From Alphaproteobacteria bacterium (GTDB lineage: Bacteria; Pseudomonadota; Alphaproteobacteria; Caulobacterales; Maricaulaceae), in NCBI GenBank assembly GCA_016124665.1, contig WGNH01000009.1, positions 1 to 64,000 on the forward strand: a DNA stretch of 64,000 nucleotides, written 5' to 3'. Positions within the stretch are counted from its first letter, which is position 1, and each line of letters starts with the position of its first letter. The position numbers and the translations under genes are program-made. The notes beneath the pieces were generated by a model, which did not search any database, had not been told where the DNA came from, and saw nothing but the letters and a program-made list of their open reading frames with translations. This document shows, one piece after another, positions 19,096 through 27,541 of this stretch.

Positions 19096-19986
19096 CTAAT
19101 TGTCCCCGTTCTCCGCGCTGAAATACTCGAAGAATTCCGAGTCCGGCGGAACAATGATCGGCGTGCCGCTCTGGATGGCTTCTTCATAGGCCAGCATGGA
19201 GCGGTAAAAGGCGAAGAATTCCGGATCACGATTATACGCTTCCGCGTAAATCGCATTCCGTTGCGCATCACCCTCACCCCGGAGACGCTGGGCATCGGCG
19301 CGGGCTTCGGCCTCGATAATGCGGGCATCGCGGTCGGCTTCGGCGCGGATTTCCTGTGCCACCTGCTCACCTTGCGCCCGGATACCGGCCGCTTGCTGTT
19401 CACGTTCCGAGCGCATGCGCTGGAAGACACGTTCGGCAATGGTGGCCGGCAAATCAGCCCGGAGGATACGCACATCGATGACGTCGATGCCCAGATCCTG
19501 GGTCCGCACCTGGGCTTCCACGGCCGATTGCACCCGCTCCATCAATTCGGAGCGTTGTCCGGAAATCACATCCTCTGACGGGATAGACGCGATCACGCCG
19601 CGTAAACTGTCATTCATGATGGACCGCAGACGGCCACGGACACCCCGTTCATCGCGAACGGTCTGATAGAAGCGCAAGGGATCAGAAATCCGGTAACGCA
19701 GGAAGGCATCCACAACGAGACGTTCCTGATCTGCCGCCTGGATTTCTTCCGGCTGCATATCGAATTCGATATTGCGTTTGTCGAAATAGATGACCTGAGT
19801 GACAAACGGCATCTTGAAATGCAGACCGGCATTGTCAGCGCCCATTTCATTGACGACTCCGACCGGGTTACCGAATTGCAGGATCAGTGCACTCTGGCGC
19901 TCATTGACGACAAACACGCTCTGGGACAGCACGATGGCACCGCCGATGGCGATCACGATGATCAGTGTGGATATCAGACGGCCCAT
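19096..19986 (-). CDS. hflC: HflC, FtsH protease modulator subunit
   Basis: 296 residues, an SPFH/prohibitin-domain protein anchored by one N-terminal helix (STLIIVIAIGGAIVLSQSVF). The strand-rich SPFH domain begins FVVNERQSALILQFGNPVG. The C-terminal half is a long Ala/Arg/Glu coiled coil (RAEADRDARIIEAEARADAQ) that forms the cage wall around FtsH. With HflK it regulates membrane-protein degradation. Its start overlaps the hflK stop by one base (TAATG). Confidence 0.95.
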   Translation of the reverse strand: MGRLISTLIIVIAIGGAIVLSQSVFVVNERQSALILQFGNPVGVVNEMGADNAGLHFKMPFVTQVIYFDKRNIEFDMQPEEIQAADQERLVVDAFLRYRISDPLRFYQTVRDERGVRGRLRSIMNDSLRGVIASIPSEDVISGQRSELMERVQSAVEAQVRTQDLGIDVIDVRILRADLPATIAERVFQRMRSEREQQAAGIRAQGEQVAQEIRAEADRDARIIEAEARADAQRLRGEGDAQRNAIYAEAYNRDPEFFAFYRSMLAYEEAIQSGTPIIVPPDSEFFEYFSAENGDN

Positions 19987-21140
19987 TACTGACCTCCCTG
20001 CGTACGGTTACGGCCAAGCTGGTCAAGCGGCAGATACGGAACCGCTCCACCCTGCTCGTCGAGGATGATCAGCTCGGAATTACCGAGCACACGTTCCATG
20101 GTTTCCAGATACATGCGGCGGCGGGTGACGTCCGGCGCGGTCGCATATTCATTATAGATCGCCACGAAGCGGTCGGCATCACCCTGGGCTTCGGCAATCA
20201 CCGAGTCCCGGTACGCCGTTGCCGCCTGGATGGTCTGAGCAGCGGTGCCGCGGGCTTCCGGAATGACCCGGTTGGCGTGCGCGGTGGCGTTCAGACGCGC
20301 CCGCTCGGCATCCTGTGCCGCGGAGTCGACGTCGCGGAAAGCGTCAATGACGGATTGCGGCGCCTGGGATCGTTCGAGGTTGACCTGCAGTACCTGGATG
20401 CCAGCTTCATACTCATCCAGCGTTTCCTGCATGACCTGACGGGTGCGCTGCGAGACTTCAGCACGGGCCGTGGTGATGATCGGCACCAGGTCAGAGGTTC
20501 CGGCCACTTCACGCATCGCACTTTCGGCAACAGCCCGGACCGCCGCTTCCGGATCGCGGACATTGAAGACGAAATCATCAATGTTCGCCGTATCTACGCG
20601 CCACTGAACCTCGAACGCGATGTCGACAATGTTCTCGTCCCGGGTCAGCATCTGGCTTTCGGCAATATTGTTATTGCCGATGGCGATGGTACGGGTTTCC
20701 GTGACATTTGGCATCTCGACGCTTTCGATCGGCCACGGCATTTTCAGATTCAGGCCCGGCGGTGCGGTGCGCACATACTCACCAAAGCGCATGACCACAC
20801 CGACTTCCGATGGTTGCACCTGATAGACGGCTTGACCCGGCCAGATAATCACGCCGAAACCCACGGTCGCCGCAATGATGATGGCACCAAAAAAGCCGCT
20901 GCCCTTGCCGCCCGACTTTCCTCCACCGGAGCCGCCAGACCCGCCACTGCCGCCAAAAAGGCCGCGCAATCCGTTCTGAAGCTTGCCGACGAGTTCATCG
21001 AGGTCCGGGGGTTCCTGACCGCCGCGGCCACCACCGCCGCCGCCATTCTGTCCCCAGGGATTATTCCGGTTCCTGTCGCCATTGCCGCCGGAGCCCCAAG
21101 GGCCACCGCCGCCTCCACCTGCATTATCATTCCAGGGCAT
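19986..21140 (-). CDS. hflK: HflK, FtsH protease modulator subunit
   Basis: 384 residues. An extended Gly/Asn-rich cytoplasmic N-terminus (first ~95 residues, with GGGGGGPWGSGG and PPDLDELVGKLQ) precedes one membrane helix (FGAIIIAATVGFGVIIWPG) and the SPFH domain (YQVQPSEVGVVMRFGEYV). The C-terminal coiled coil includes QGDADRFVAIYNEYATAPDV. Assembles with HflC into a membrane cage that holds FtsH. ATG at 21140 has GGAGG about 10 nt upstream. First gene of the hflKC-DUF2065-degP-miaA operon. Confidence 0.95.
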   Translation of the reverse strand: MPWNDNAGGGGGGPWGSGGNGDRNRNNPWGQNGGGGGGRGGQEPPDLDELVGKLQNGLRGLFGGSGGSGGSGGGKSGGKGSGFFGAIIIAATVGFGVIIWPGQAVYQVQPSEVGVVMRFGEYVRTAPPGLNLKMPWPIESVEMPNVTETRTIAIGNNNIAESQMLTRDENIVDIAFEVQWRVDTANIDDFVFNVRDPEAAVRAVAESAMREVAGTSDLVPIITTARAEVSQRTRQVMQETLDEYEAGIQVLQVNLERSQAPQSVIDAFRDVDSAAQDAERARLNATAHANRVIPEARGTAAQTIQAATAYRDSVIAEAQGDADRFVAIYNEYATAPDVTRRRMYLETMERVLGNSELIILDEQGGAVPYLPLDQLGRNRTQGGQ

Positions 21141-21235
21141 TTAGGAGCATTCCTCCGTTAAAGGTCAGTCTTGCGCGTGTATGTGGACGCCTTTGCCTTG
21201 CGTTTCAAGCGGAACGGGTGTGCTGCGCGTCCCCC

Positions 21236-21745
21236 TTACCGCCGCTCGAGAATCCGGAAGGTGCAGGCGTGATCGTCATTTTCGCCCGCCGCGAAGGCTT
21301 CTCGGTAAACTTCCTGCCACTCCGCCGGATCAAAAGGGGCCAGACGGGCATCGCCCTCCGGCGCGGCGTCCACTTCGGTCAGATAAATGCGGTCGGCCAG
21401 CTGCCGGGTTGCCGCATATATCTGCGCGCCTCCGATGATACAGACCTCGCTAGCACCATCCAGCTGCGCCTGTTTGCGGGCTTCGGCGAGGGCCGCGCCG
21501 GGATTGCCAGCCACGACGGCACCTTCGGCAGTATAGCCGGGGTCACGCGTGACAACAATATTGAGGCGTTTCGGCAAGGGCCTGAAGGGCAGGCTTTCCC
21601 AGGTCTTGCGGCCCATGATGACCGGCTTGCCCAGCGTGTTTTTCCTGAACAGGGCGAGATCCGTCTTCAACCGCCAGGGCAGATCGCCATCGGCACCAAT
21701 GACGCCGTTTTTCGCGGCCGCGACGACGAGGCTTACGCGGGCCAA
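21236..21745 (-). CDS. folA: dihydrofolate reductase
   Basis: 169 residues. Reduces dihydrofolate to tetrahydrofolate with NADPH. The N-terminal [21 protein letters not shown] contains the Met20-type loop and the catalytic Asp region (DLPWRLKTDLALFRKNT); GKPVIMGRKTWESLP and VCIIGGAQIYA are the NADPH-binding segments. It follows thyA with one small membrane-protein gene between them, the usual pairing, because ThyA generates the dihydrofolate that FolA recycles. The start overlaps the preceding gene by 13 nt. Confidence 0.96.
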   Translation of the reverse strand: MARVSLVVAAAKNGVIGADGDLPWRLKTDLALFRKNTLGKPVIMGRKTWESLPFRPLPKRLNIVVTRDPGYTAEGAVVAGNPGAALAEARKQAQLDGASEVCIIGGAQIYAATRQLADRIYLTEVDAAPEGDARLAPFDPAEWQEVYREAFAAGENDDHACTFRILERR

Positions 21746-22182
21746 GCCAGCCCCCAGATGCGCTCCAGGGCAAACATCAGCCAGATGCCTGCCACGGCGA
21801 GCGGAATGCCATAAGCAAAGGCGCCAGGGCCGAATTTGCGGATTCCTTTGGACGGAATGGCGTTCCGATAGGCGACATAGCCGGGCAGCTTGTCGCGAAC
21901 GATCCCTGCCGCTGTGCGCATTTCCTGCAGCTGGCGCGCATTCACCACCAGCCAGAGGACCGACATGATCGCGCCGATCAGGATGCAGGCCATGACCGCA
22001 AAAATGTGGAGATACTCGATCGCCGTAACGGCGAATACGAGCAGCATGGCGTGCGCAATCAGGAAATAGCCGGAGCGCTCATTGAGCACGCGCTCTTCAT
22101 GCAGGGCCAGCTCCCAGAGCCGGTCCAATTCCCGGTCGCTGAGTGCGGGCACAGCAGGCGGCGTTTCGCTGGCGCTGTTCAA
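21733..22182 (-). CDS. small membrane protein between thyA and folA, unknown
   Basis: 149 residues with three hydrophobic helices ([55 protein letters not shown]). The pattern [27 protein letters not shown] resembles the RipA-like family of small membrane proteins whose role is unknown. It overlaps the thyA stop by 4 nt and the folA start by 13 nt, so all three are coupled. Nothing in the sequence points to a folate-related activity. Confidence 0.72.
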   Translation of the reverse strand: MNSASETPPAVPALSDRELDRLWELALHEERVLNERSGYFLIAHAMLLVFAVTAIEYLHIFAVMACILIGAIMSVLWLVVNARQLQEMRTAAGIVRDKLPGYVAYRNAIPSKGIRKFGPGAFAYGIPLAVAGIWLMFALERIWGLAWPA

Positions 22183-23033
22183 ACCGCCACCGGCGCGGAA
22201 ATGCGCGGATGCGGGTCATACCCCTCAATCGCGACGTCTTCGTATTCGAACGCGAACAGGTCCTTCTTGTCCGGATTGACCGCCAATTTCGGCAGGGCGC
22301 GCGGTGTGCGGGAGAGTTGTTCGCGCACCTGATCCATATGATTGGTATAGATATGGGCATCGCCGAAAGTGTGGATGTAGTCGCCGACTTCCAGATCACA
22401 GACCTGCGCCACCAGATGGGTCAAGAGCGCATAGGAGGCGATGTTGAACGGCACGCCGAGGAACATGTCTGCCGAACGCTGATAGAGCTGGCAGGAGAGT
22501 TTTCCGTTCGAGACGTTGAACTGATAGAGCGTGTGACAGGGCGGCAGCGCCATATTGGGCACGTCCGCCGGATTCCAGCCGGAAACAATCAGGCGGCGTG
22601 ACGCCGGATTGTTCCGAATCTGCTCGATGATATTGGTGAGCTGGTCGATCTCGGTGCCGTCCGGCCCGGCCCAGCGGCGCCATTGCTTGCCATAGACCGG
22701 GCCGAGATCACCGTTCTCGTCGGCCCATTCATCCCAGATCTTCACACCGCGGTCCTGCAGCCAGCGGATATTCGTGTCGCCGCGCAGAAACCAGAACAGC
22801 TCGATGGCTATGGATTTGAAATGCACTGTCTTGGTGGTCAGGAGCGGAAAGCCCTTTGACAGGTCACAGCGCAATTGACGGCCAAAAACCGACAGTGTGC
22901 CGACGCCCGTACGGTCATCCTGCCGCTCGCCATTGCGCAGAATATCCTCCAGCAGATCGAGATAGGCATTCTCGACCTCCGAACCGCCGGAGCGGCCAGG
23001 ATGAAACTGGTCCAGACGTTCTGCATTGGCCAT
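22179..23033 (-). CDS. thyA: thymidylate synthase
   Basis: 284 residues. Methylates dUMP to dTMP using methylene-tetrahydrofolate. [21 protein letters not shown] contains the phosphate-binding Arg, and the nucleophile is Cys166 in [32 protein letters not shown] and [20 protein letters not shown] are the standard active-site segments. ATG at 23033 is preceded by AAAGGA at 8 nt. First gene of the thyA-membrane protein-folA unit. Confidence 0.98.
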   Translation of the reverse strand: MANAERLDQFHPGRSGGSEVENAYLDLLEDILRNGERQDDRTGVGTLSVFGRQLRCDLSKGFPLLTTKTVHFKSIAIELFWFLRGDTNIRWLQDRGVKIWDEWADENGDLGPVYGKQWRRWAGPDGTEIDQLTNIIEQIRNNPASRRLIVSGWNPADVPNMALPPCHTLYQFNVSNGKLSCQLYQRSADMFLGVPFNIASYALLTHLVAQVCDLEVGDYIHTFGDAHIYTNHMDQVREQLSRTPRALPKLAVNPDKKDLFAFEYEDVAIEGYDPHPRISAPVAV

Positions 23034-23266
23034 GGCGCGATCCTTTCGAGATCATACTCTAACGATTCGCGTGAAATGATCGCACCCGGATTCGCCGGGC
23101 TATCCACAGATTATCGCAGCCTCCCGAAAACGCATCCGAGACGCCTCCGCCACCGGCATCTGGCGGGCGTCTGGCGTGTCACTGTCGCCGTGCTGGCGTG
23201 GTGGGCACGACTGATTTCTGGCTTTTCCGACCCGTCTGATTAAAAACTCATAGCAAGGAGAATGAG

Positions 23267-23719
23267 ATGGCTTTCAAAACGGACTCGGCAAAAATCAAGC
23301 GCTGGCGTGAAGAGCGGCACTGGTCGCAGGAGCATCTGGCGGAACTCGCCGGGGTCGGCATCCGGACAGTCCAACGCATAGAGAATGGCGAACAGGCTTC
23401 ACGCGAGTCGCTGATGGCCATTGCCGCCGCTTTCAATGTCGAAGCGATTGCCTTGTGTGTTGATCCCGAGGCCGAAGCCGAAGAGATCGTCCAGCGGCGG
23501 AATTCAAAGGCGTCGGCCGCTCTGCGGCTTTCTTTCCTGATCCACCTTGTCGGCTTCCTGATGGGAATGGTGGTGTTCATGGCCATCAATCTGTCGATGG
23601 GCGCTTTTGTGATGAAGTGGGCCACGATCTGGTGGACTGTTGGTCTTGTGGGACACCTCGTTCCGGTTTTCCTGGTTGAAATTGTGTCCCGCTTTCAGAC
23701 CCAGTTGCGCTCCGGCTGA
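23267..23719 (+). CDS. XRE-family regulator with two C-terminal membrane helices
   Basis: 150 residues. An N-terminal HTH_3/XRE domain (about residues 8-62: IKRWREERHWSQEHLAELAG, then VGIRTVQRIENGEQASRESL) is followed by a linker and two hydrophobic helices (RLSFLIHLVGFLMGMVVFMA and WTVGLVGHLVPVFLVEI), the 2TM-type domain seen in membrane-anchored regulators. ATG at 23267 has AAGGAG 7 nt upstream. Stands alone and is divergent from thyA; its targets are unknown. The 232-bp gap in front has a DnaA-box-like CTATCCACA and two GATTC sites. Confidence 0.85.
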   Translation: MAFKTDSAKIKRWREERHWSQEHLAELAGVGIRTVQRIENGEQASRESLMAIAAAFNVEAIALCVDPEAEAEEIVQRRNSKASAALRLSFLIHLVGFLMGMVVFMAINLSMGAFVMKWATIWWTVGLVGHLVPVFLVEIVSRFQTQLRSG

Positions 23720-23741
23720 CCCCGGCATGTTCGATCTCCGC

Positions 23742-23769
23742 TTGCAAGTCTGCGGCTTTACGATAGATT
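23742..23769 (+). promoter_or_regulatory. candidate promoter of the VOC-family gene
   Basis: TTGCAA (23742-23747) and TAGATT (23764-23769) with 16 bp between them, followed by the palindrome CTGATCAG at the expected transcription start. A pattern match only. Confidence 0.35.
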
Positions 23770-23800
23770 GATCTGATCAGAACATAGAGGGAACATTGAA

Positions 23801-24178
23801 ATGCTTGGATATGTCACACTGGGAACCAATGACCTGCCGAAAGCGGCGGCATTCTATGACCGGATCTGCGGCGCGCTCGGCGTCGGGCGGATGATGGAAT
23901 TCGATACCTTCATTGCTTGGGGCAAGCCGGGCGGCGGGGCCGGCATCGGCCTGACCAAGCCGTTTGACGGCAATCCGGCGACAGTCGGCAATGGCGTCAT
24001 GGCGGCGCTCATGGTCGACAGCCCGGAAAAGGTCGATGAAATCTATAAACTGGCGATGGAGCTGGGCGCGCAGGATGAAGGCCCGGCCGGTGCGCGGTCG
24101 GACAATTTCTACGCGGGATATTTCCGGGACCCCGATGGAAACAAATTGAACGTCTTCTGCATGACCGGGCCTATGTAG
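23801..24178 (+). CDS. VOC-family (glyoxalase/bleomycin resistance-like) protein
   Basis: 125 residues with the duplicated beta-alpha-beta-beta-beta fold. MLGYVTLGTNDLPKAAAFYD opens the first half; GYFRDPDGNKLNVFCM near the C-terminus is the conserved ending with a metal-ligand Glu/Asn-type position replaced by Asn in NKLNV. Such small proteins are often metal-dependent dioxygenases, isomerases or binding proteins; no substrate can be given. GAGGGAAC stands about 10 nt before the ATG. Confidence 0.88.
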   Translation: MLGYVTLGTNDLPKAAAFYDRICGALGVGRMMEFDTFIAWGKPGGGAGIGLTKPFDGNPATVGNGVMAALMVDSPEKVDEIYKLAMELGAQDEGPAGARSDNFYAGYFRDPDGNKLNVFCMTGPM

Positions 24179-24200
24179 GGCTTTTACTCGTCATGAAGCG

Positions 24201-24222
24201 GCGGGCGGGCTATCCTGCCCGC
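24201..24222 (+). promoter_or_regulatory. strong hairpin abutting the DUF3667 start codon
   Basis: GCGGGCGGG-CTAT-CCTGCCCGC forms a 9-bp stem (one G-T pair) with a 4-nt loop, 22 nt after the VOC stop and 4 nt before the ATG at 24227. There is no T-run, and no Shine-Dalgarno sequence remains outside the stem. It may end the VOC transcript or block ribosome access. Confidence 0.5.
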
Positions 24223-24226
24223 CGAC

Positions 24227-25132
24227 ATGACAGGGGCTGATTCCAACTCACGCATAGCGGCGGAGACTTGTGCCAATTGCGGCACGTCTCTGACAGGTGA
24301 ATATTGTCCGCAATGCGGGCAATCGCGTGCCGAACTGAAACGGCCGGTCATAGGTCTGTTCACCGAGGCGCTGGATGGCGTTTTTACCTGGGATGGCCGT
24401 CTGCTCAGTACGTTCCGGCAGCTGTTCTCGCGGCCCGGACGGGTGGCGCGGGAATTCGTGGATGGAAGGCGGCGCAGCTACACTCCGCCCATCCGGCTCT
24501 ATCTGATTGTCAGCCTTGTGTTCTTCGCAGCCATGGCGATCTCGGGCATTCGTATCGTCGCGGTCAATATCACAGCGGATGACGCCGGCTAGGCAGGGCT
24601 GATTATCACACTGTTCCAGCCGCCCCGGGAGGGCGCGCCGGTCATTCTGGGGGCGGATGCGCAAGAAGATATCCTGCAGGACGCTTCTGAAAACGGGATA
24701 TCAGCCCCTGTCCTCGATCTGGTCGCCTTCGCCATGAACAATCCCGATGTGGTGGAGGAAAGGGCGGCCGCCGCGGCCAGCCAGGCCATGATCCTGATGG
24801 TCTTCGTCTTCGCCCTGTTGAGCGCGGTTCTTCATCCGCGACGCCGGCTGATAGAGCATGCCGTTCATGCGCTCTATTTCCATGCGGCGCTGTTATTGCC
24901 CTTTGCGGCGATCATCATTTCCGCGATCTACCTGCCCCTTCCTCTCTGGGCCGGCATCGGGCTGGCCGTTACGACGGTCCTGCTTATGGCGGGCATGATC
25001 CTGGTTTTTGATCGCGGGTTCTATGGTTCGAGCTGGCTCGGAGGGGCCTTGCGGCTCATTCCCTTGCTTCTCGGATATGTCACAGCGGCCGTTTTTGTCG
25101 CCCTTGGCCTGATCCTTTTCACCGCAATCTAG
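24227..25132 (+). pseudogene. DUF3667-family membrane protein, interrupted by an in-frame TAG
   Basis: One reading frame of about 300 codons holds a DUF3667-type protein: an N-terminal zinc ribbon CANCGTSLTGEYCPQCGQ (about residues 14-31), the conserved GVFTWDGRLLSTFRQLFSRP and RRRSYTPPIRLYLIVS segments, and three to four C-terminal helices (AMILMVFVFALLSAVLHPRR onwards). A single TAG at 24590-24592, after VNITADDAG, splits it. The frame continues directly as AGLIITLFQPPREGAPVIL without shift, to TAA-free sequence ending at TAG 25132. Translation could restart at ATG 24734. A nonsense mutation, read error or read-through are all possible. Confidence 0.75.
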
Positions 25133-25152
25133 CCCCTCACGGCGGTCTTCAC

Positions 25153-25181
25153 TTCAAATTCACGTCAATCATGCCTATATT
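25153..25181 (+). promoter_or_regulatory. candidate ssrA promoter
   Basis: TTCAAA (25153-25158) and TATATT (25176-25181) with 17-bp spacing, placing the start near 25188, right before the acceptor half of the tmRNA. Confidence 0.5.
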
Positions 25182-25187
25182 AGTTTT

Positions 25188-25510
25188 GCTGGTTCGCCAG
25201 CTATGACGATAAATGGTGCGTGTAATAACTGAACTGGACCCGGGTGCGATTCCCGGCAGCTCCACCAATTTCTCCCGGCGCTTCGCTAACGTGCCGGTTT
25301 TCATGGGGCTGATCAGGATCGACAGGCAGCTAAAGACGTAACTTTCGTTCGCTTGGGTACCGTTAAATGCCCATCTTAGTAGTTGCAAACGACAACTATG
25401 CTGAAGAGGTCGCTCTCGCCGCGTAATGCGGTGCGAGTATCTCGCTTTAAAGTCCTGAGCCCATAGCAAGCTCAGGCGGGGTCCGGGGGCGCCTGGCAAC
25501 AGAAGCCCCC
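25188..25510 (+). ncRNA. ssrA: circularly permuted (two-piece) tmRNA
   Basis: Alphaproteobacterial permuted tmRNA, which rescues stalled ribosomes and tags their products. The acceptor piece comes first: T-arm CCGGG-TGCGATT-CCCGG (25240-25256), then CAGCTCC and ACCA ending at 25267. After a spacer with a CCGGC/GCCGG hairpin (25268-25304), which would be cut out, the coding piece begins GGGGCTGA (25305). GGGGCTG (25305-25311) pairs with CAGCTCC (25257-25263) to close the acceptor stem. The tag frame 25385-25426 reads ANDNYAEEVALAA then TAA, giving AANDNYAEEVALAA with the charged alanine; Caulobacter has AANDNFAEEFAVAA. Stems CCTGAGC/GCTCAGG (25454-25476) and GGGGGC/GCCCCC (25485-25510) close the 3' part. 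Exact ends are estimates. Confidence 0.95.
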
Positions 25511-25512
25511 AC

Positions 25513-26868
25513 TTATCTCCTTTTCACCCCCAGCGGCAGCCCGTCTTCCGGCCGCAATGTGACCGTCATCACCGGGCGCGGCACAAAGCCGTCCGGCACG
25601 CTGACGTCCAGATCCCGCACCAGCGTGGCGAGGATGATCACCGCCTCGGTCAGGGCAAACACCGAGCCAACACAGGCGCGCGGCCCGCCGCCGAAAGGCT
25701 TGAACAGCCACGGGTCTGTGGGCCGGTTCTCGCGGCTGAAGCGTTCGGGATCGAATGCATCGGGATTGCCCCAATAGCGGTGGTGCCGGTGCAGCGCGTA
25801 GAAAGCGATGATCGCCACATCCCCCTTTTTCACCGACCGCTCGCAGATCTGCGTATCGCGAATGGCCTGGCGTCCGACCAGCGGTGCCGGCGGGTAAAGG
25901 CGCAGTGTCTCGTCGATGATCTGCCGTGTGAAAACGAGGCGGGACACGTCATCCGCCGTGAAGGCCCCGCCGGACACGCTGGCGGCTTCTGCCCTGACCT
26001 TTTCCTGCCAGTCCGGCCGGCAGGCAAGAATGTGAAGCGCCCAGCCAATGGCGATGGCGGTGGTTTCATGTCCGGCAATCACCAGGCTGAGGACATTGTC
26101 GCGGACGTCGATATCGGTCAGGGCGGCCTCGCCCGTATCGGCCTGCGCATCCAGCATGAGCTGAAGAATGTCCTGGCGCGGGGCGGCTGCGCTTCGCCGC
26201 GCCGCGATTTCAGCCGTGACCGCATTGCGCAGGGTTTTCCGCGCGCCTCGCGCTTTCGGGCCGAGAATGCGGGGTGTCTTTTCCGGTAGCGGCAGAAGAT
26301 CGGTGAAGCGGGTGCGCCCGGTTTCGGAAAAGACCAGCTCGATGGCCTCACGGATCTGGCCGCGATCGAAATCATTGGCCTCGGTGAACAGGGCCCGTTC
26401 AATGACGCTGAGAGCGGCGCGATTGAGGGCCGGGGTGATATCGCTGCCGTCCGGCTGACCGGCCAGCGTCTCCGCCGCGGCCGCGGCGGCCTCCGACATG
26501 GCCGGCACGAGATCAAGGATGCGCTGGCGCACAAAACCGGGCTGCATGATCTTGCGCTGTGTCTTCCACCAGTCTCCATGAGCGGTCAGGATCGCATCGC
26601 CGAGAATGGGGCGGAGCATGCGCTGGATCAGCGGCGATTTGCGCCAGGCCTCGGGATCGTCCTGCAAGACCGCCTTCATTTCCTCAGGTCCCGAGAGCGT
26701 GTGAACCGTGCGCCCCAGAAATGGCGCGGAAATCCGTGTGAACTGGAAGGCTTCGCGGGGCAGGATTTCCACCGGCGAATTGCGCAGAACCTGCGCGGTT
26801 TTCAGGAGGCCCAGGGGGCGGCTCTGGCGCGGCGGCATCGGCGGTATGAAGGCGGTTTCGCCGGTCAT
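25513..26868 (-). CDS. cytochrome P450
   Basis: 451 residues, soluble bacterial type with no membrane anchor. The I-helix oxygen-binding motif AGHETT lies at about residues 264-269, the K-helix ExxR is in DETLRLYPP, and the haem-binding loop FGGGPRACVG places the ligand Cys at about 398. Monooxygenase activity needs a ferredoxin or reductase partner, and none is nearby. It ends 2 nt from the tmRNA 3' end and converges on it; its promoter is shared with sspB in a 136-bp divergent gap. The substrate is unknown. Confidence 0.95.
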   Translation of the reverse strand: MTGETAFIPPMPPRQSRPLGLLKTAQVLRNSPVEILPREAFQFTRISAPFLGRTVHTLSGPEEMKAVLQDDPEAWRKSPLIQRMLRPILGDAILTAHGDWWKTQRKIMQPGFVRQRILDLVPAMSEAAAAAAETLAGQPDGSDITPALNRAALSVIERALFTEANDFDRGQIREAIELVFSETGRTRFTDLLPLPEKTPRILGPKARGARKTLRNAVTAEIAARRSAAAPRQDILQLMLDAQADTGEAALTDIDVRDNVLSLVIAGHETTAIAIGWALHILACRPDWQEKVRAEAASVSGGAFTADDVSRLVFTRQIIDETLRLYPPAPLVGRQAIRDTQICERSVKKGDVAIIAFYALHRHHRYWGNPDAFDPERFSRENRPTDPWLFKPFGGGPRACVGSVFALTEAVIILATLVRDLDVSVPDGFVPRPVMTVTLRPEDGLPLGVKRR

Positions 26869-27004
26869 GGATGATCAACCCCTTTTCATGGTGTGGCTCA
26901 AACTAGCGCATTCGCAGAAAATAGCAGTGCGGCATCAGAGTCTTCGTTGACGGACTGTCCGGCTTGGCTACCCTTCGATCAGCGGTTCTAAGGGGGAGTT
27001 CATC

Positions 27005-27541
27005 GTGGCGACTGATCTTATGCGCTACGATCTGATGGCGCAGGAAGCCTTAAGAGGCGTCATCCGCGAAGCACTGATTCGCGCGGCCGGGCCGGAGGGT
27101 CTGCCGGGGGCCCACCACTTCTATATAAGTTTCAAAACCGAAGGTGCGGGCGTCGATATCGATGAAAGCCTGCGCGAGCGCTACCCGGAGGAAATGACCA
27201 TCGTTCTGGAACACCAGTTCTGGGATCTGCATCCGGAAGAGGATTATTTCGAAGTCACGCTGAAATTCGGCGGCATCCCGAAATATCTGAAAGTCCCCTA
27301 TTCGGCGGTCAATCGCTTCCATGATCCCTCGGTCGGTTTCCACCTGCAATTCGAACCGGTCATGCAGGCCAGTGCCGGGGCCAGCAATAATGGTGCGGCC
27401 GAGGAGCCCGCCAAGCTGCAATCCGCCCCGAAGAAAAAAGCCAAGCCGAAGAAAGCTGCTACGCCCGGCAAGGCCGGTGCTCAGGCGAAGGCGGGTGATG
27501 GCGCAGAAGTCGTCAGCCTCGACAGTTTCCGGAAGAAATGA
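27005..27541 (+). CDS. sspB: SspB, ClpXP adaptor for ssrA-tagged proteins (alpha type)
   Basis: 178 residues. The folded domain (about 1-120) has the SspB-alpha pattern: MRYDLMAQEALRGVIREAL, FYISFKTEGAGVDID, MTIVLEHQFWDL and FEVTLKFGGIPKYLKVPYSA, the last forming the peptide-binding strands. A Lys/Ala/Pro-rich linker follows, and the tail EVVSLDSFRKK is the ClpX-docking segment. It delivers tagged proteins to ClpXP. The start is GTG at 27005 with GGGGAG in front. It is encoded 1.5 kb from ssrA, whose product creates its substrates, and overlaps the thioesterase gene by ATGA. Confidence 0.96.
   Translation: MATDLMRYDLMAQEALRGVIREALIRAAGPEGLPGAHHFYISFKTEGAGVDIDESLRERYPEEMTIVLEHQFWDLHPEEDYFEVTLKFGGIPKYLKVPYSAVNRFHDPSVGFHLQFEPVMQASAGASNNGAAEEPAKLQSAPKKKAKPKKAATPGKAGAQAKAGDGAEVVSLDSFRKK

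Noticed and set aside
23100-23108. DnaA-box-like CTATCCACA near thyA
   Set aside because: A single 8 of 9 match without a cluster or AT-rich unwinding region; not enough for an origin.
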